From: Siphonodentalium dalli
Lineage: Eukaryota; Mollusca; Scaphopoda; Gadilida; Siphonodentaliidae
Direction of reading: 5' to 3'
Assembly (NCBI GenBank): GCA_032622095.1
Contig: CP136063.1
Span: 33,482,987-33,546,986, forward strand
Length of the DNA: 64,000 nucleotides
Position numbers and translations under genes: made by a program. Below are positions 31,053 to 43,909 of this stretch, one piece after another. A model generated the notes under the pieces. It searched no databases. It had not been told where the DNA came from and saw only the letters and a program-made list of their open reading frames with translations. The first letter of the stretch is position 1. The number at the start of each line of letters is the position of its first letter.

Positions 31053-32570
31053 GTAGGCCTTCATTGTTTTTTTTGTATTTTCCTGACCTGTCAATTACCC
31101 ATATAAAATGATCAGATGCATCCTTGCCAGAAAAGTTATTGTTAATCTCATTCTGTGTAGACAGAAGTGGTTGACCCTAGTTAACAGATATTTGGTATCT
31201 ATCTTGTTGACTGTGTCAGAGTACCGGTATACATATACATAACAAGCATTGATATACAATTATACTGTATTCTCCTGTTAATGATGTGCCATACATACAT
31301 TTATACATTTACTGTCATAATTTATGAGAAATGAAATAATTTTTGTTTCAAAAATACACGATCTTTCGATCATTGTTTATTGGTTGACTATGTTCACAGT
31401 AGACAGTACAGATTCTTCTGAATATATATATATATGCATATGTTGTTATAAAACAAGAAATGTTATTAATCTACCAGTAGGTAACTTTATTACAATTATA
31501 CCCAACCTGAGTAACTTTATCACAATTTCGGGAACCTCAGTAACTTCGTCACACAAAAAACCGATGAGTGACCAATTCAACCCAAATAAATTAGGCAGAA
31601 TAGTGGTACACGGGTGAAATTCGCATAACATAAACAAACAAATGAATCATTATTTCTGTTAAATGGTATATTATATGCCATATAACAACAATTGAGTGGA
31701 AATATACGCCAGAATTACTCCTCACGAACTTGCAAAGTGTAACACGATTGCGATGTAAGAAATAGACGATGGATAGTACTCGAAAATCGAAAACTTACCT
31801 ATCTATTAAGTAATGTTTTCGACCAGTCAGGACAGCTCCGTGCTTCGCAAGTTATATCTTAAATTTCTTTATGGTATATTTATTATAATCATTTGAAGAC
31901 ATATCTCAATAGTTTTGTTGCGTTAGTATAAATAATTATCGGATGGATACAAAATACGCGTGTCGACTGAGGTAAACAAACGCCGATAGCGAAATCGAAA
32001 GTAATGCTATAACCAATCAGACAACAGCGCCGCCCTGGCGAGGCCTCGCGCGGTTCCTCCCATTGACATATGTCACATATTGTTACGCAACATACGGGTA
32101 TTCTCTGAAGTCTGAGGAATGTATTGAAGAAAAGAAATAGTCAATTGATAAACAGCAAAGAGTGGCTATTTGATCTAGTACATAAACGTAGTTGCAATGT
32201 ATGTACATCGTATGTGCAATTGTCTGCAGCACATACCAATTGCATAATAATGTTTATCTATTTGTCCCTCGGTCTTTATTATTGATATAAAACGGTCCAA
32301 TAGGAACATTACACCTTATAACGGATGTGTGTCAGTGAATAACTGTGATAACACCATTTATACATAGCGTGCCTTAATTGCAAGTAAAAAAAACACACAA
32401 TTATGCAAATTACCAAACTCCACAGTTCGCGGTTGTTATGAAACAGTGGGGTTTATAAAAAACAGTGTTTTTCGATATTATTAGAGAGCTGTCAGAGAAT
32501 CTCTGCGCGTTGAGTTCTTCGTAGTTCTATGTTTACTGGTAACAACTGAGCGGTCAATAACTGAGCCAAT
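31053..32570. other. Unassigned interval
   Basis: It holds a (TA)n stretch (31,424), a three-unit degenerate repeat of AGTAACTTTAT(T/C)ACAATT (31,478-31,553) and a CCAATCAG box (32,013) beside GCGCCGCCCTGGCGAGGCC, a G+C-rich patch. No coding region was recognised. Confidence 0.4.
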
Positions 32571-32587
32571 GTTACCCTCGAGGGTAA

Positions 32588-32767
32588 TAAGGTGATTTAC
32601 GGCCCGCCACGTGACGCACTCTCAGCCAATCAGAAGAGAGGGAATGGGATGAAGGATAACAAATGTTATTACCATAGTTATTCTCGTAAAGCTCAAGCTT
32701 ATCATACTGAATCATACTAGATTGGGATGCAGTAACCTGAACAACGATCTTGTCACAAATCACCTTA
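32588..32767. repeat. Small inverted-repeat element
   Basis: TAAGGTGATTT (32,588) is inverted at 32,757-32,767, enclosing 158 bp that include a CCAATCAG box. The palindrome CCCTCGAGGG lies just outside. Confidence 0.35.
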
Positions 32768-32879
32768 AAGGTGGATTATCTCTTTGTAAACATGTATTAT
32801 AGAAAACTTAATCAGATTTCGCGAACGGTAACGCGCATGAGATCCGTATACCTATGAAGCTGTATTATTGTGTTCTATA

Positions 32880-33155
32880 TATAGTTCACGTTACCTGAGA
32901 ATAGAATCAGAGCACGCGCTTAACGTAACGTAAAGTGGCGCTCTCTTAAATGAAAGTCGCAATATAAACGATTTTCCAATTGGTCAGATTGTCTATCTTA
33001 ACCAATCAGATTTGACGTTGCATAGACATGGTTGTTGCTAAGCCTTGTAGAATGTAGTTCAAATACAGAACTCACCACCTCGGCGTTAGTATTTCCACAA
33101 ATTACCTATTATCACACAACAAAAGGATGAGATGAAAACTATATACATAGAAGGT
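32880..33155 (+). promoter_or_regulatory. Possible promoter with CCAAT boxes and first splice donor
   Basis: CCAAT motifs in both orientations (CCAATTGGTCAG about 32,977; ACCAATCAGA about 33,000) precede AGAAG|GTGAGTG (about 33,152), a good 5' splice site. The short stretch before it opens MKTIYIE. No downstream exons were recognised. Confidence 0.2.
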
Positions 33156-33926
33156 GAGTGATCTAAATAAAAAATTGTACTTCATATATTGTATCGGACC
33201 GAAAAATGTCACCAAAACACTTCTTTTACTGTGATTTGAGACTTCCGTTGTTTGAGTCTGACTTGGTCAAGTTTGTGTTTGAAACTGAAAGTTTCAAACT
33301 CTGAGTCTTTGTTATTGCCGTTCATGTTTCAATGAGTGATTAACTGAAAGTTAACTTGGCAAGATAACTAGATCATATGTGCCATCAACTGAATGAATAT
33401 AATCGCAAAAATGCGTCTAATTTATCAATTCTCAGCAGTCTCTGTTCCAACTCCAAAGCTTAACAGTTGTCATTAGCGAGGACCGGAAACAAATCAAAAC
33501 ACATTTCCGGTTATTCCAACAAGGTGAAGGACAAGGTCGGGACAATTCTCAAAACAAAAATTAAAATCCTTGAAATTGAAATGAAATTAGGCTTCATCTT
33601 GGACGTGAGGAATTATTCTGACTTCGTCTTTTCAACGTGGATTTAGCGGGCGTTAGTTCAAAATGGCCACATTTTCGGTGAATACCGTGAATCGTGATCA
33701 CATTTACCAGTTTACACTACTCACTTGTCACAACGTGAATTCAAGGATTGTACTATTTGTATATAAATTCCGCTTTGTTTAATTTGAATGTGAATACTAC
33801 TAGTGCTAGTTTTGTGAAAGTAACATAAATATGATACATAGATACACGGAGACATGCTTGTCCCAAACGACATATCAACACAAGTAAGAAGAAGTAAGAT
33901 TGATGCTGATTGTTTATATCTAGTCT

Positions 33927-35169
33927 AGATCATGCCATGATCATGGATGATGATTCATGAATATCTACTAAAGCCGTAGAGATCATATTCCACCTTTACA
34001 ATTCCCAGGAAGTTTTTTTAAGTTTTGACAGGGAACCTTATAAAGTAACGCGAGGAATGTACTTCTTTGTTCATACCTGTTGCTTAATGATTTATTCATC
34101 GGTAAGTGAAGTTCCCATCTCGAGATTATATTATTTAAGTGCCTGTTGAGACCCAATTCCACGATAAATATTTATTTTATTCGCTGTCACGAAAATTATT
34201 GTCGTAAGGCCAAAGTAAAAAGATACTATGTTTCCGTACATCGACCGACACTAAAAATAACCCGCCGACCATAAACTTTTTATTGATATTTTGAGAAAAA
34301 GTCAAAATTTTCTAAAATTTACTGTTTTTTACCACTAATGCTCATAAATATTGATGACCTTTAGTGTGCAAACACATGGTTTCTAACATATCCCTGTGAA
34401 AAGTGACCATGAATTGACGGCTGTCTCGAAGGCCCCAGGTGTGTGATGGGTTGTGGATTGATGGGCAGGTAGCCAGTGATTTCGACCCAAAGTGATTGGC
34501 TACCCCCAGACAATGGGATGTAGTCGTCACAATACAAGTACAGTACAGTACAGTACATATAATGGCGGTGTTATTGGTAAAATTCGTATAAAAAGTTAGT
34601 GACATCAATTTTCTACCAAGTTTATAGCCAAATTTATGAATATGTGCTACATGTCATGTACTAGTATGTGAAAAATAAAAAAACATACCTAAGCATGAAA
34701 TTTGATTTTTTTTTGGTCAACCTTAATGTATATTTCCAGTTTCCACTGTGTTGATCAAGTAATACTTTCCCCACAACACGGGTTGACATTTTATGTCACT
34801 TCGGTCGATGTAGTTCAATATCTCTGCAGCTGGATAAAAAATATCGAAATAAAATTAAAAACAAAAATTTCCCTACCTACATACCCTAATTTTTTCGCTC
34901 CGTTACCGGAAACATACAATCTTTTTTCTTTGGCCTAAGCGACATAACGCGAAAGCAATTCTGTAATATCGACCTGGGAACTTCACGTACCGATGAATAA
35001 ATCATTAAGCCACAGGTTCATGTATGAACAAAGAAGTACATTCCCCATGTTATTTTTTTGGACTTTATAAGGTTCCCTGTCAAAACTTAAAAAAAGTTCC
35101 CGGGTTTTGTACAGGTGGAATATGATCTCTCCGGACGTCAGCTTTAGTAGAGATTCATGGCATGATCTA
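33927..35169. mobile_element. 1.24-kb element with about 190-bp terminal inverted repeats
   Basis: 33,927-34,117 pairs with 34,975-35,169. Shared blocks include ATCATGCCATGA, GATCATATTCCACC, CAGGGAACCTTATAAAGT, GAATGTACTTCTTTGTTCAT and AATGATTTATTCATCGGTA. The 857-bp interior has overlapping minus-strand frames (34,342-34,608) without recognisable domains. Layout fits a non-autonomous DNA transposon; target duplications were not identified. Confidence 0.75.
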
Positions 35170-36267
35170 ATTTATGTCATGATGACATGTAAATCCCACC
35201 ACACAGTGGCGCTCTCTAGTTGTGGAACTTTTGGGCAAATTGCATGCTGATTCGGGGAAGTTTGTGATAACTTACTGTAATTTATACATTTCAGTCCATT
35301 TATACCTATAATCCAACTTATTTGAAATATGTTTTGCTGCGTACATACAATTCATATTCTGAACTGATAGTGTGCCCTTTTCGTGGGACTTCTCCGGGTA
35401 CCAAATGCATTTGTTACAGAGTGTTTATTTTAGCTTAGGCATGGAATAGGATGCTATTATAAATGAGAAACAAAATTATCATTATACGAGGTCACCATTC
35501 GTCACTGCGTGCTGAAATTTCAATAATTTTTCCAAGTCTAAAAGACCAAATTGAATCGCGATATGCATATAATATCATATCATTAGCACCAATAGTGCTA
35601 TCAAGTACCAATCACTGTAGCAGAAGTGTACATGCAATATCCAGTTCATTGAATGAATCATGAGTATAGCCTGGTTGAAATACTACTGTGTGGCGAGTCA
35701 CACTCGTCTTCGGGCTTTTGAGGCCATGTATGCATGGTGTTATGAACGGTTTGTATTGTGAATGGGTTAAATTATCTGCTCGTAAACCCTCACAGTAGAC
35801 AATTTTATACCAGGTTCTATTCAGTATTCAGAAATAGCTCGCAATGAAAATTTGCATGGTACATATTTTGTTAAGACTTTTTGGTCAAAGGTGGTAGCCG
35901 GATATTTGGTTTAAATAACAATCAGTGGCAGTGCTTTGGTTTGTTTTGTCCATCAGTCTGTCTGGATCACTTTATGTTTTACTTTTACAAACATATTTCA
36001 GAGTTAATAAATGGCTGATATATATAGTCCTGACGAATCTTCCAAAATGAGGACTTAGACCACAGGTACAATGAACCTAAATGCATGACTTAAATAACTA
36101 ATAGTTGTTTTAAATGCTATTTCTAAATCATGTATATGAACCCCATGTTATGTACACAAACAGTATGTAAATAGTATGAGATAACCAAAACATTAATCGC
36201 CAGATATACCCCATGCATTAAGTGAACTTTGGTTAGAAATTCCACCAAATTGTTTCAACACATTTCC
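35170..36267. other. Unassigned interval
   Basis: No gene or repeat was recognised. Confidence 0.35.
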
Positions 36268-36506
36268 TCGGTGTTGAGTGTTGTTCTTATTGCTCACTCT
36301 CTATGTGCTGTATATAAACAAATGCTCGACTCACACAATGTGTGTTTTGAGGATAATATGGCATTCATACTATCATAGTATTATACTATTATAGTATAAT
36401 ATTAGTGTATTCTTTACAACATACATGGTCAGGGTATTATAATTTAGTAAATTATAACCTATGACGAAGGCCATCCATGTCTTAACCAATAAGGTCCAAA
36501 TAATAT
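36268..36506. repeat. Dispersed repeat, copy 2
   Basis: It matches 2,197-2,412 in the same orientation (GGTGTTGAGTGTT, CTGTATATAAACAAA, ACGAAGGCCATCCATG) and carries an extra internal dyad ATAGTATTATACTATTATAG. Confidence 0.6.
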
Positions 36507-36948
36507 GTATGCTTTCAGTAACAGTGCGTGGAACATACATTCAATTGTTATATACCGGTACATGTCCGTGAAATATAAATACACTGCACCATTGAAACCG
36601 AATTTAAACCGGCACATGCGACTTGAGAATATACTTCAAAGTATCAACCTGTGCGGGTACAATTATTATTCATCTAATCTAATTGTATATTTACATATCA
36701 TGGCCTTGGATGGAGTAAGTTTTTGAATAACGTAGTACGTTCTTATCATATTATAGTTACCGGGGTATAAAATATTAGATTTGAATCGAAGACTCCTGTC
36801 CGAAAATGTTTCTATCGATTAATATTAATTTTATTTCGAATATTGTCTGGTCTAAAAAGGTGTGTTTGTTCAGCTAAAGAACAACAGTGGTTACTGTTAA
36901 CAGAGACTAGAAATTTTATTTAACCATTTTGTCACAAATAAACGTTAA

Positions 36949-37551
36949 TTATACTTATTAGCGCTTATATATGTGGAACAAAATAATACAAACAACCAAT
37001 CTGTGACATTTGACTTTCATTGCGTAGCCGTAGGAACAGCCCAGTGCTCTATATCGCAATATGGTATCATCCGAATGGTCTGTTCTAAAAATAGTAACAT
37101 GAACGGTCCCGATTTAATATTCGAAATAATATCAATACTAATTGATAGATGCTTTTCCGGACAGGGGTCTTTAGTTCATATCTATTATTTTACACCCACG
37201 CATGCCGGCTGTTGTACAAAATCCAAAACGATCATTTCTATACCACAATCGTGGGACACACAGTCGCTCGAAATGCAACCACAGTGCGACGTCGCAAATA
37301 ATACTAAATCATCCGAAACGGCTAAATTTGTCGAATCGCACCAGAGTGATAATACTTCGTCCAGTACTGACATGCCAGAAACACGTGTTATCAGAGTAGG
37401 GCCTTGCGTAATCAAGAAAGAAACAAGGCGCACTAACTCTATATTTTCAATATGTTCAAATACTGAAACCACAGTCGAACAAACTAAGAAAAAACAAATT
37501 TGCAAAAAGTCAACCAAAATGAATGGTCCTCGCTGTTTCCTGCAAAAATAA
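36949..37551 (+). CDS. Unrecognised open reading frame (about 200 codons)
   Basis: The frame is open from 36,949 to the TAA at 37,549-37,551. The first ATG within it is about 40 residues in, and the earlier initiator is only a GTG at 36,973, so it may be an exon entered by splicing (a weak TACTTATTAG acceptor ends at 36,961). Residues include several Cys, then a Ser/Thr/Glu-rich stretch and a basic C-terminus (EQTKKKQICKKSTKMN). Amino-acid use looks protein-like, unlike neighbouring frames. No family is recognised. Confidence 0.4.
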   Translation, partial: LYLLALIYVEQNNTNNQSVTFDFHCVAVGTAQCSISQYGIIRMVCSKNSNMNGPDLIFEIISILIDRCFSGQGSLVHIYYFTPTHAGCCTKSKTIISIPQSWDTQSLEMQPQCDVANNTKSSETAKFVESHQSDNTSSSTDMPETRVIRVGPCVIKKETRRTNSIFSICSNTETTVEQTKKKQICKKSTKMNGPRCFLQK

Positions 37552-37587
37552 TTGAAATGTTACACTAGTAATGAACTAGTAGCCAGG

Positions 37588-37711
37588 GCTGTAATCACAC
37601 CATTTTCGTCATTATGGATGTTCACACTGTTATGGCTAAAGAAATCAAAAAGCTTCTTGCACTAACACTCTCCATGCAAGGCACGGTCCTCGTATACCGT
37701 CGCGACAATAA
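37588..37711 (+). CDS. Candidate short exon
   Basis: It is open from an AG near 37,588 to AATAA|GTAAGTT (donor at 37,712), in phase with ATG at 37,614 and giving MDVHTVMAKEIKKLLALTLS and 13 more residues. CpG-containing codons and a strong donor make it stand out from its A+T-rich surroundings. No partner exon was found and the protein is not recognised. Confidence 0.25.
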
Positions 37712-38590
37712 GTAAGTTGTGATCTCATAGGAAAATACTTTTTTCTATTTTTAACGGGGTAAATGGAGTGATTAAAAAGTGTGATAGATATGTGGCCTGT
37801 TTTTTATACAAATTTTCATTCACCAAAGCCAGTTGGTTTTTGGGCACACATGTAGATAAATTACATATGTATCGACATATAATTAGGGTGTTGACTACAT
37901 CCACGAGCATTTCGTCACAATTTTTGTGCATTCCAAATCAATGTTTGCCGATTTGTGCACGTCAATTTAATCAATTGACGTATATTTGTATACCTCATAT
38001 CCCTCATTGTCTAATTTTTCCTTGACCATGGTGGATAATAATTAATTATTGTTCGGTAATTATATTCCACATATATATAATGGCTGCATTGGTTCGGTGA
38101 CAACTGCTGTTTCAACGCGATGCCTTGCGTCTAAAGGAAAAAGGGGAAATGGAGTCATATAATGTCAAACTGTATATATATAGGACCACCAGCTATTATG
38201 CGTTTTCCAGCACAGGGACACATCTAACCTCAAACATTGCACCCATTGGGCTCCAGTAACTATATTACAATGTGTTAACAAAAGTCCTAGTTACAATACA
38301 AATCAGTCGTAACACAGAACAGGGGCGTGTAACACAAGACAAACGGGACAGAGCTGTTGCTCTCGTTCCCAATCTCCTGCATCTAATTATAGTGACGACC
38401 CTTCCTTAAATGTAGGCGTCCATCAAATGTAGGATTGATACTGAAATGATCACGCAAGCTCACAAGCATCTTGTCTATTTTGACCTGCTGTTCAGAAGAG
38501 AATACTCAAGCTATTGTTAAAGGCACACCTGCATTGCATGGAGTTGCAGATATGGTCAGCACAGAAATATATAGCAACAGAAAGTAATGT

Positions 38591-39178
38591 TTACAAGAAT
38601 TGAGATGAACCATAATGAACATCTGAACTTTCTGTTTTTCCGAGAGTGCCTAATTGAAAAATAGTTACAACATTATGCCTTATCCTAACCTCCATTCTGC
38701 TCTGCTGAATAGACAATAAAGAACGTTTAATCACACGACCATAATGAAAACTATTACGGATTAAGGCTCGAATCTTACCAATGAGTTTCTTTTTAAATCT
38801 TATGTTTCTAGTTACCTTTCTTGGGTCGTGTCTAGTGGATTGGCGTTCGGTAGAAATTAAATAGGGATTAACTAATTTCTGTGTTTCTTCCAATTCACCA
38901 CTAATATTGCCTTCATTTGTATTTGTATCATTATAAGTGCACGGGAGTCGGCTCTCGTTGCTGAAGTTAACATTATCACCCAACAGTATAGGACCAACTA
39001 ACACTATCACCCATTGGTCCAGATTAGATATGATAGTATGGTGTTGTTTATGTTGTAAAGTATGCACCCTCTTTTTCGTGGCATACGTAGGCACCCGCCA
39101 ATCATCAAGTTGTTGTATTCCTACTTTCTGGTAACAGTACATTGTTGGGAATGTATATATATTTGACACCCAGTCCAT
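38591..39178 (-). CDS. Unrecognised minus-strand ORF (195 aa)
   Basis: ATG at 39,178 (MDWVSNIYTF...) opens an uninterrupted frame to 38,591. The middle is hydrophobic (QWVIVLVGPILLGDNV). Residues about 120-165 are very basic (RHDPRKVTRNIRFKKKLIGK). The composition is protein-like and no family is recognised. It may be a fragment of an unknown mobile element or a single-exon gene. No TATA box or polyadenylation signal was clearly placed. Confidence 0.4.
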   Translation of the reverse strand: MDWVSNIYTFPTMYCYQKVGIQQLDDWRVPTYATKKRVHTLQHKQHHTIISNLDQWVIVLVGPILLGDNVNFSNESRLPCTYNDTNTNEGNISGELEETQKLVNPYLISTERQSTRHDPRKVTRNIRFKKKLIGKIRALIRNSFHYGRVIKRSLLSIQQSRMEVRIRHNVVTIFQLGTLGKTESSDVHYGSSQFL

Positions 39179-39189
39179 GATATCCACTC

Positions 39190-41420
39190 ACAAAATGGTT
39201 TCCAATCGTATTATCATCATCATCCAATTGTCAGAACTCAAGAATCGTTAACAGTAACATTTAACAAAGAACAATAACTCTAAAATAAAACAAAATATCA
39301 AAACATCGCACGCACAATAGACCAGCTCAGAGATGGGCCGATCCCATGGAAAGTTTATGATCATCAATGGTCTACAATAATGTTGGAATAATCGCATAAA
39401 TATTGAAGATGGTTTGACTGCAGCTGAAGTCTGAATATGATGCGGTTCAATTGAATATATGATGCGGATCGGGGCAATATATCAAATCAAACTTAGCAAG
39501 AAATAAGTAAAACGACATAGGTTAGAGCTTATCTCATACACAGGCGCTAGTTTTAATTAATGCTAAAGTCAGTGATTTGACATGTTCCCGATGAAGAGGA
39601 CTGCTGTTCTTTTGACGCAAAACACGCCCACATGAGAGACATCTCAGGACACGAAAACTATGCCAGATTCAAAAGATCTCGTCACAAACACTCGTTCCTC
39701 ATATTACTATCAGCTGATGGTAATAAATTTACCTCATCCTACGATTGAAGTTCAAAATTCTGTAGTTCAAAATTCATTTAGTTGGAATTTGTTAAGGGTT
39801 TAACGTTAGCTAATATGATCGCACGTGACACGTAGTGGAGCAACCACACAAATACATCAAACTATCACAACAATTTCCATCTATATACGTAGTTTCCAAC
39901 TGTTGCTGTGTCAGTCATGGGATTTCAAAATGTTGAATACTTTCACCAAAGTTGGAGGGGAGGATTCCGCAGAACACTACAGTACAACCACCCAGCTGCC
40001 ACCACGTATCTCGTTAAAACAACTCATATATATCCATGCCAAACTAAAGCTAGCAACTTCCCACGTTTATATATGACAAATATAAATGTTTACATGGGCG
40101 CTTTCTCCCAAAATATCACTGGGGAAATCTTTCGCGCGAACAGTTTCATGCGCTAGCTAGCTAGCTCTTGTCAATAGAAAACATCTCTCGTTTGAATCCA
40201 GTCTGTATTGTTCTAGAAAATGGTCTTTAGAGAAGTCTCTTAATTACATTTAAGTGTACATATTGTGGAAGGCAGCTGAATTAGCTCATTGCATGGTCAA
40301 AAATTCAAACTGATAGTCAAAATGACATTTGAAAACATGATGAAGAATATAATCTGATATGCACTCACTAGTTTTAAAAGAAGAACAAACAAAAAAGGAA
40401 CAATGAAAACCAAACAAACAAACAACACGTTTGTAGGGAGGGATCCCATATTTATTGTGTGCATATTGTATATAAAATGTCCTTTGGCCATTTTGTATAT
40501 ATAATTGCGTTTAGTCTAGCGATGTGAAATCGGTGTTTCCGGTAAAGACCAAATGTGTCTGGATTCTGGCCCACAAAACCAACTGACGTAAATGACGTCA
40601 TGGACCATGTAATGACGTCTTCGCTGGTTTTCGGTCAGCTAACCAACGAAAATGGTCAAAATGAAACTAATTCATAAGCCTACATAACATAGGAATTGTT
40701 CAGAAAAACTGAAGTTGCTAATTTGATAACCATCCCACTTGTTCCACTTCCGATTCCGTGATTTCACAATTTGATATTGTTGTTCCCAGGATGCTATGCA
40801 AAAGCGGTGCGGAAGTCACGTGATTTTTAACCCATTTTTCTTGTCCGGATTTTCATCGCGTCGAAATTCTGTTTCATGGTATTGTAAAAATTAATGACGT
40901 CATTCACGCCTAAAGGCGGTTGCTATTAACCCTGCTTTGGCTCGTGAGTTTGTAACATGGATTTTTGGAACCCATCAGAGCGATGTTCATTGAGAGGTCT
41001 CAGAGAGGTGTTAACCATGTCTCTGAGAACTATGCTGCCTCATTTTGGGCCAAGATGTGTTGGTATATCCACCTTCTCTGAATTTTAGAGTAGGTTGGTC
41101 GTTCTTTTTATTAAAATGGGGAAGAGTGTTGTATTTATGAGATTTCATAGTTAGGCCTGGTAGAGTAAGATCGGTACCAAATAGTTACGTCTCGGCAAAT
41201 GGCTCCAATATAGCGATATTGGAGCGAATATACGGGGAAATCCGGAAGCCATCGAGGATGCCCGAAGATATCCGGAAGCTCGCGAGATGACCAGGCTGAC
41301 GGAAACCCATCACTCTGAATCTGATATTCTTATTGACAACATGTATTGATGTATTGCTGTATTATTAAAAGGTAATATTTCACCCTTGCACTTCATGTAT
41401 AATTATTCACAATGCACTGT
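39190..41420. other. Unassigned interval with CRE-like motifs
   Basis: TGACGTCA occurs at 40,593 and 40,895 and TGACGTCT at 40,613, near CACGTGA (40,818). These resemble CREB/ATF sites but no promoter or gene was recognised. A (CTAG)n stretch lies near 40,154. Confidence 0.35.
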
Positions 41421-41509
41421 ACCCCAATACTATTACAGTGCGAAAGTATTCGCACGCACATATAAATATAATCCACGCTGGTGATCAACCTTTGCAAAGC
41501 GCTCATATA

Positions 41510-41830
41510 AAAATCCACGTTGGTCCCGCCGTGGTGGAACCTTGGTGACAGCACAGTAAAGTACATTTACAATGCTAGGAGGTATGATACCACCGCGGTG
41601 GCACCAATGTTTTACCAAGGTGGTAGCACATTAAAGTTTTTTCCACCAAGGTGGCACCTATTTCCACCACGGTGGCACCAATTTCCACCACGGTGGTAGC
41701 ACAGTAAAATGCATTTACCATGGTAGACTGTATGATACCACCGCAGTGGTAGCACAGTCAAAAAAAAAATACCAAGGTGGCATCAAATTCAACCATGGTG
41801 GTAGCAGAGTTTAATATTTTACCAAAGTAA
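41510..41830. repeat. Interspersed CCACC(A/G)CGGTGG palindrome array
   Basis: About nine copies of a 12-bp dyad (CCACCGCGGTGG, CCACCAAGGTGG, CCACCACGGTGG and variants) occur at irregular 20-60-bp intervals. Each is usually followed by CACC or TAGCACAGTAAA. The spacers are A+T-rich. Confidence 0.75.
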
Positions 41831-41839
41831 CATCATACC

Positions 41840-42711
41840 ATGGCCAATTACCCTAGTGGAACAAAGTATTTCACAATGACAATAGAGTTTTGCAATCAAG
41901 GTACCACAATTAAAGTGTGTGTCTCATCTACTAAATACTACTGTTATTATTTATATTTAGAATGGTACATGTGTATATTGTGTCATTATTGTTGAACATG
42001 TTAGTAACTTACAGTCTTTTACCAATGTTGCTTACTCCGGTATGTATATGTAGTAGGTTTAAATATATGTAATTTTGTGTCACACATACCATTTTATAGT
42101 CCAGAATCTTAAATACAGAATGGCAGATTTAAACAGGGTTTTGTATACCTTTGCAGATGATTTTGAAATTTAGTGGCCAATTGGAATAATTCAGTCAGAG
42201 TTAAGGTCATCGACAAGTGAAAAAAAGACAATTTAGAGTAATTCATGTGTTGTATAATTGGAAGTAAATTTATTTATTTTCATGACACACTGACCATATA
42301 TGGTCACTATTGAAATAATCTGATGGTATATTATGACTTAATATTAAACAAGCTAGTGCTAACTAATTTTTGGGATAGTTTGCAAGAATGTTTTTTCACC
42401 TGTCACATGGACCTTTACTTATATTGTTTCTTTTGTGATTTTGATGAAGGTTAATATTTAATCAAGGAGTCCATCATCTTAAAGTCAAATAATTTATTCA
42501 TCAATATTCAAAATGTTTGATTTATAATATTAATAAATTAGTACATGCATAGTCTATACATAAACAACAATGAAGACAATGGTATTATGTCAGTTAAATA
42601 TTTGTGGGAACACTGGCTTAACTGGACTAACAGTTATTTATTATTAACCTGCATCTTGTAGAGAATATAATACATTAAAATGAGTAATACACAATACATT
42701 AGAACAGCAAT
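41840..42711. other. Unassigned A+T-rich interval
   Basis: No gene or repeat was recognised. Confidence 0.35.
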
Positions 42712-43909
42712 GACAACTAGAGGTCAGATTCCATGGAATCAGATATACTTCCATGGTATTCCATCCCATCCCATCCCGACCTGACCTTGGTCTTCAAAAT
42801 GGTCAATCGAAGGTCAAATCGGGTAAAACAGACGGATTTCCACGAAATTTGATACCTAGGGCTACTTTTGTCCGGGGAGTCTTTTGGGCGGATCAAGTCG
42901 TGACCCCGACCTGACATTGACCTTCGAAATGGTCAGTTCAAGGTCCAAATGGAGTAAAACGATTGGATTTCGACGAAAATTTATACCTAGGAAAACTTTT
43001 GTCCGGGGAGTGTTTTGGACAGGTCAAATCGTGACAATAGGTTACTTTTACAGTAGAGCGGACATACCTATATAGTATATCGGTGAGCATATTCATGCAT
43101 TTGCCTTGCTTCTTGCTAAGTCCGTTTGAATTTGCGTCATGAAGAGAGGGTTTGAATTTGAGTAATATATATCACCCGTCACAACGTTATACGCTACCAG
43201 GGTTAAACCGTTCAATATAAATCATTAAAAAGTGTACTAATCTTGCGTTTATATACAACTTATCACATCCACTCATCGAAAAGTTTTTATCTCAATATAT
43301 GATTTTCGGAGTAATTTTGCCCATTTGATCTTCGGTGGAATTTTCCAAATCTGAACCCACCCGACACAAACACTCCCTTGAGAAGGTTGCGTTTATATTA
43401 GAGAGGTCAAATTTTAGAGTCATACCTACAGTATACCGGCTTATGTACCACCGCATTAAACTCGCTCCTACATCGGCCCGTTTGGATTTGGGGCTAAAAA
43501 TCGGCTAGTGATAGACTACAGAAGTATACATATTTATGATATATAGCGTTGTCACGAGTAAACCGTTCCATCTGAAAATTAGAAAATTGCGCTCTAGATG
43601 CGCGTGAACACTAGCTATCAGATATACTCGTAAAAAAAAATTACCTCGATGTTTGAATTTGAAGTATAGCGGTCAAGATTTGGGGGGGCGTGAATAGAAT
43701 ATCCAAATGTACCTGCTACGGCATTACCTTGCTCTTTAATTAGCCCTTTTGGATTTGGTGGGAAGAATAGGTGCATTTTCCTGTTCCCCGTATAGCGGAA
43801 AGGGGTATATATATATAGTCACGCATTTCAATCAGTTTGGATATACAGTTTAAATATACACAGTTATATGCCTATATATTTAATACTAATATATTTTCTT
43901 ATAAATTAA

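Noticed and set aside
31424-31436. TATA box at the TA run
   Set aside because: A simple dinucleotide run without a gene or initiator nearby.
37614-37711. Histone-like fragment (TVMAKEIKKL resembling the histone H3 C-terminal TIMPKDI segment)
   Set aside because: The similarity covers only a few residues, with none of the rest of the histone fold nearby.
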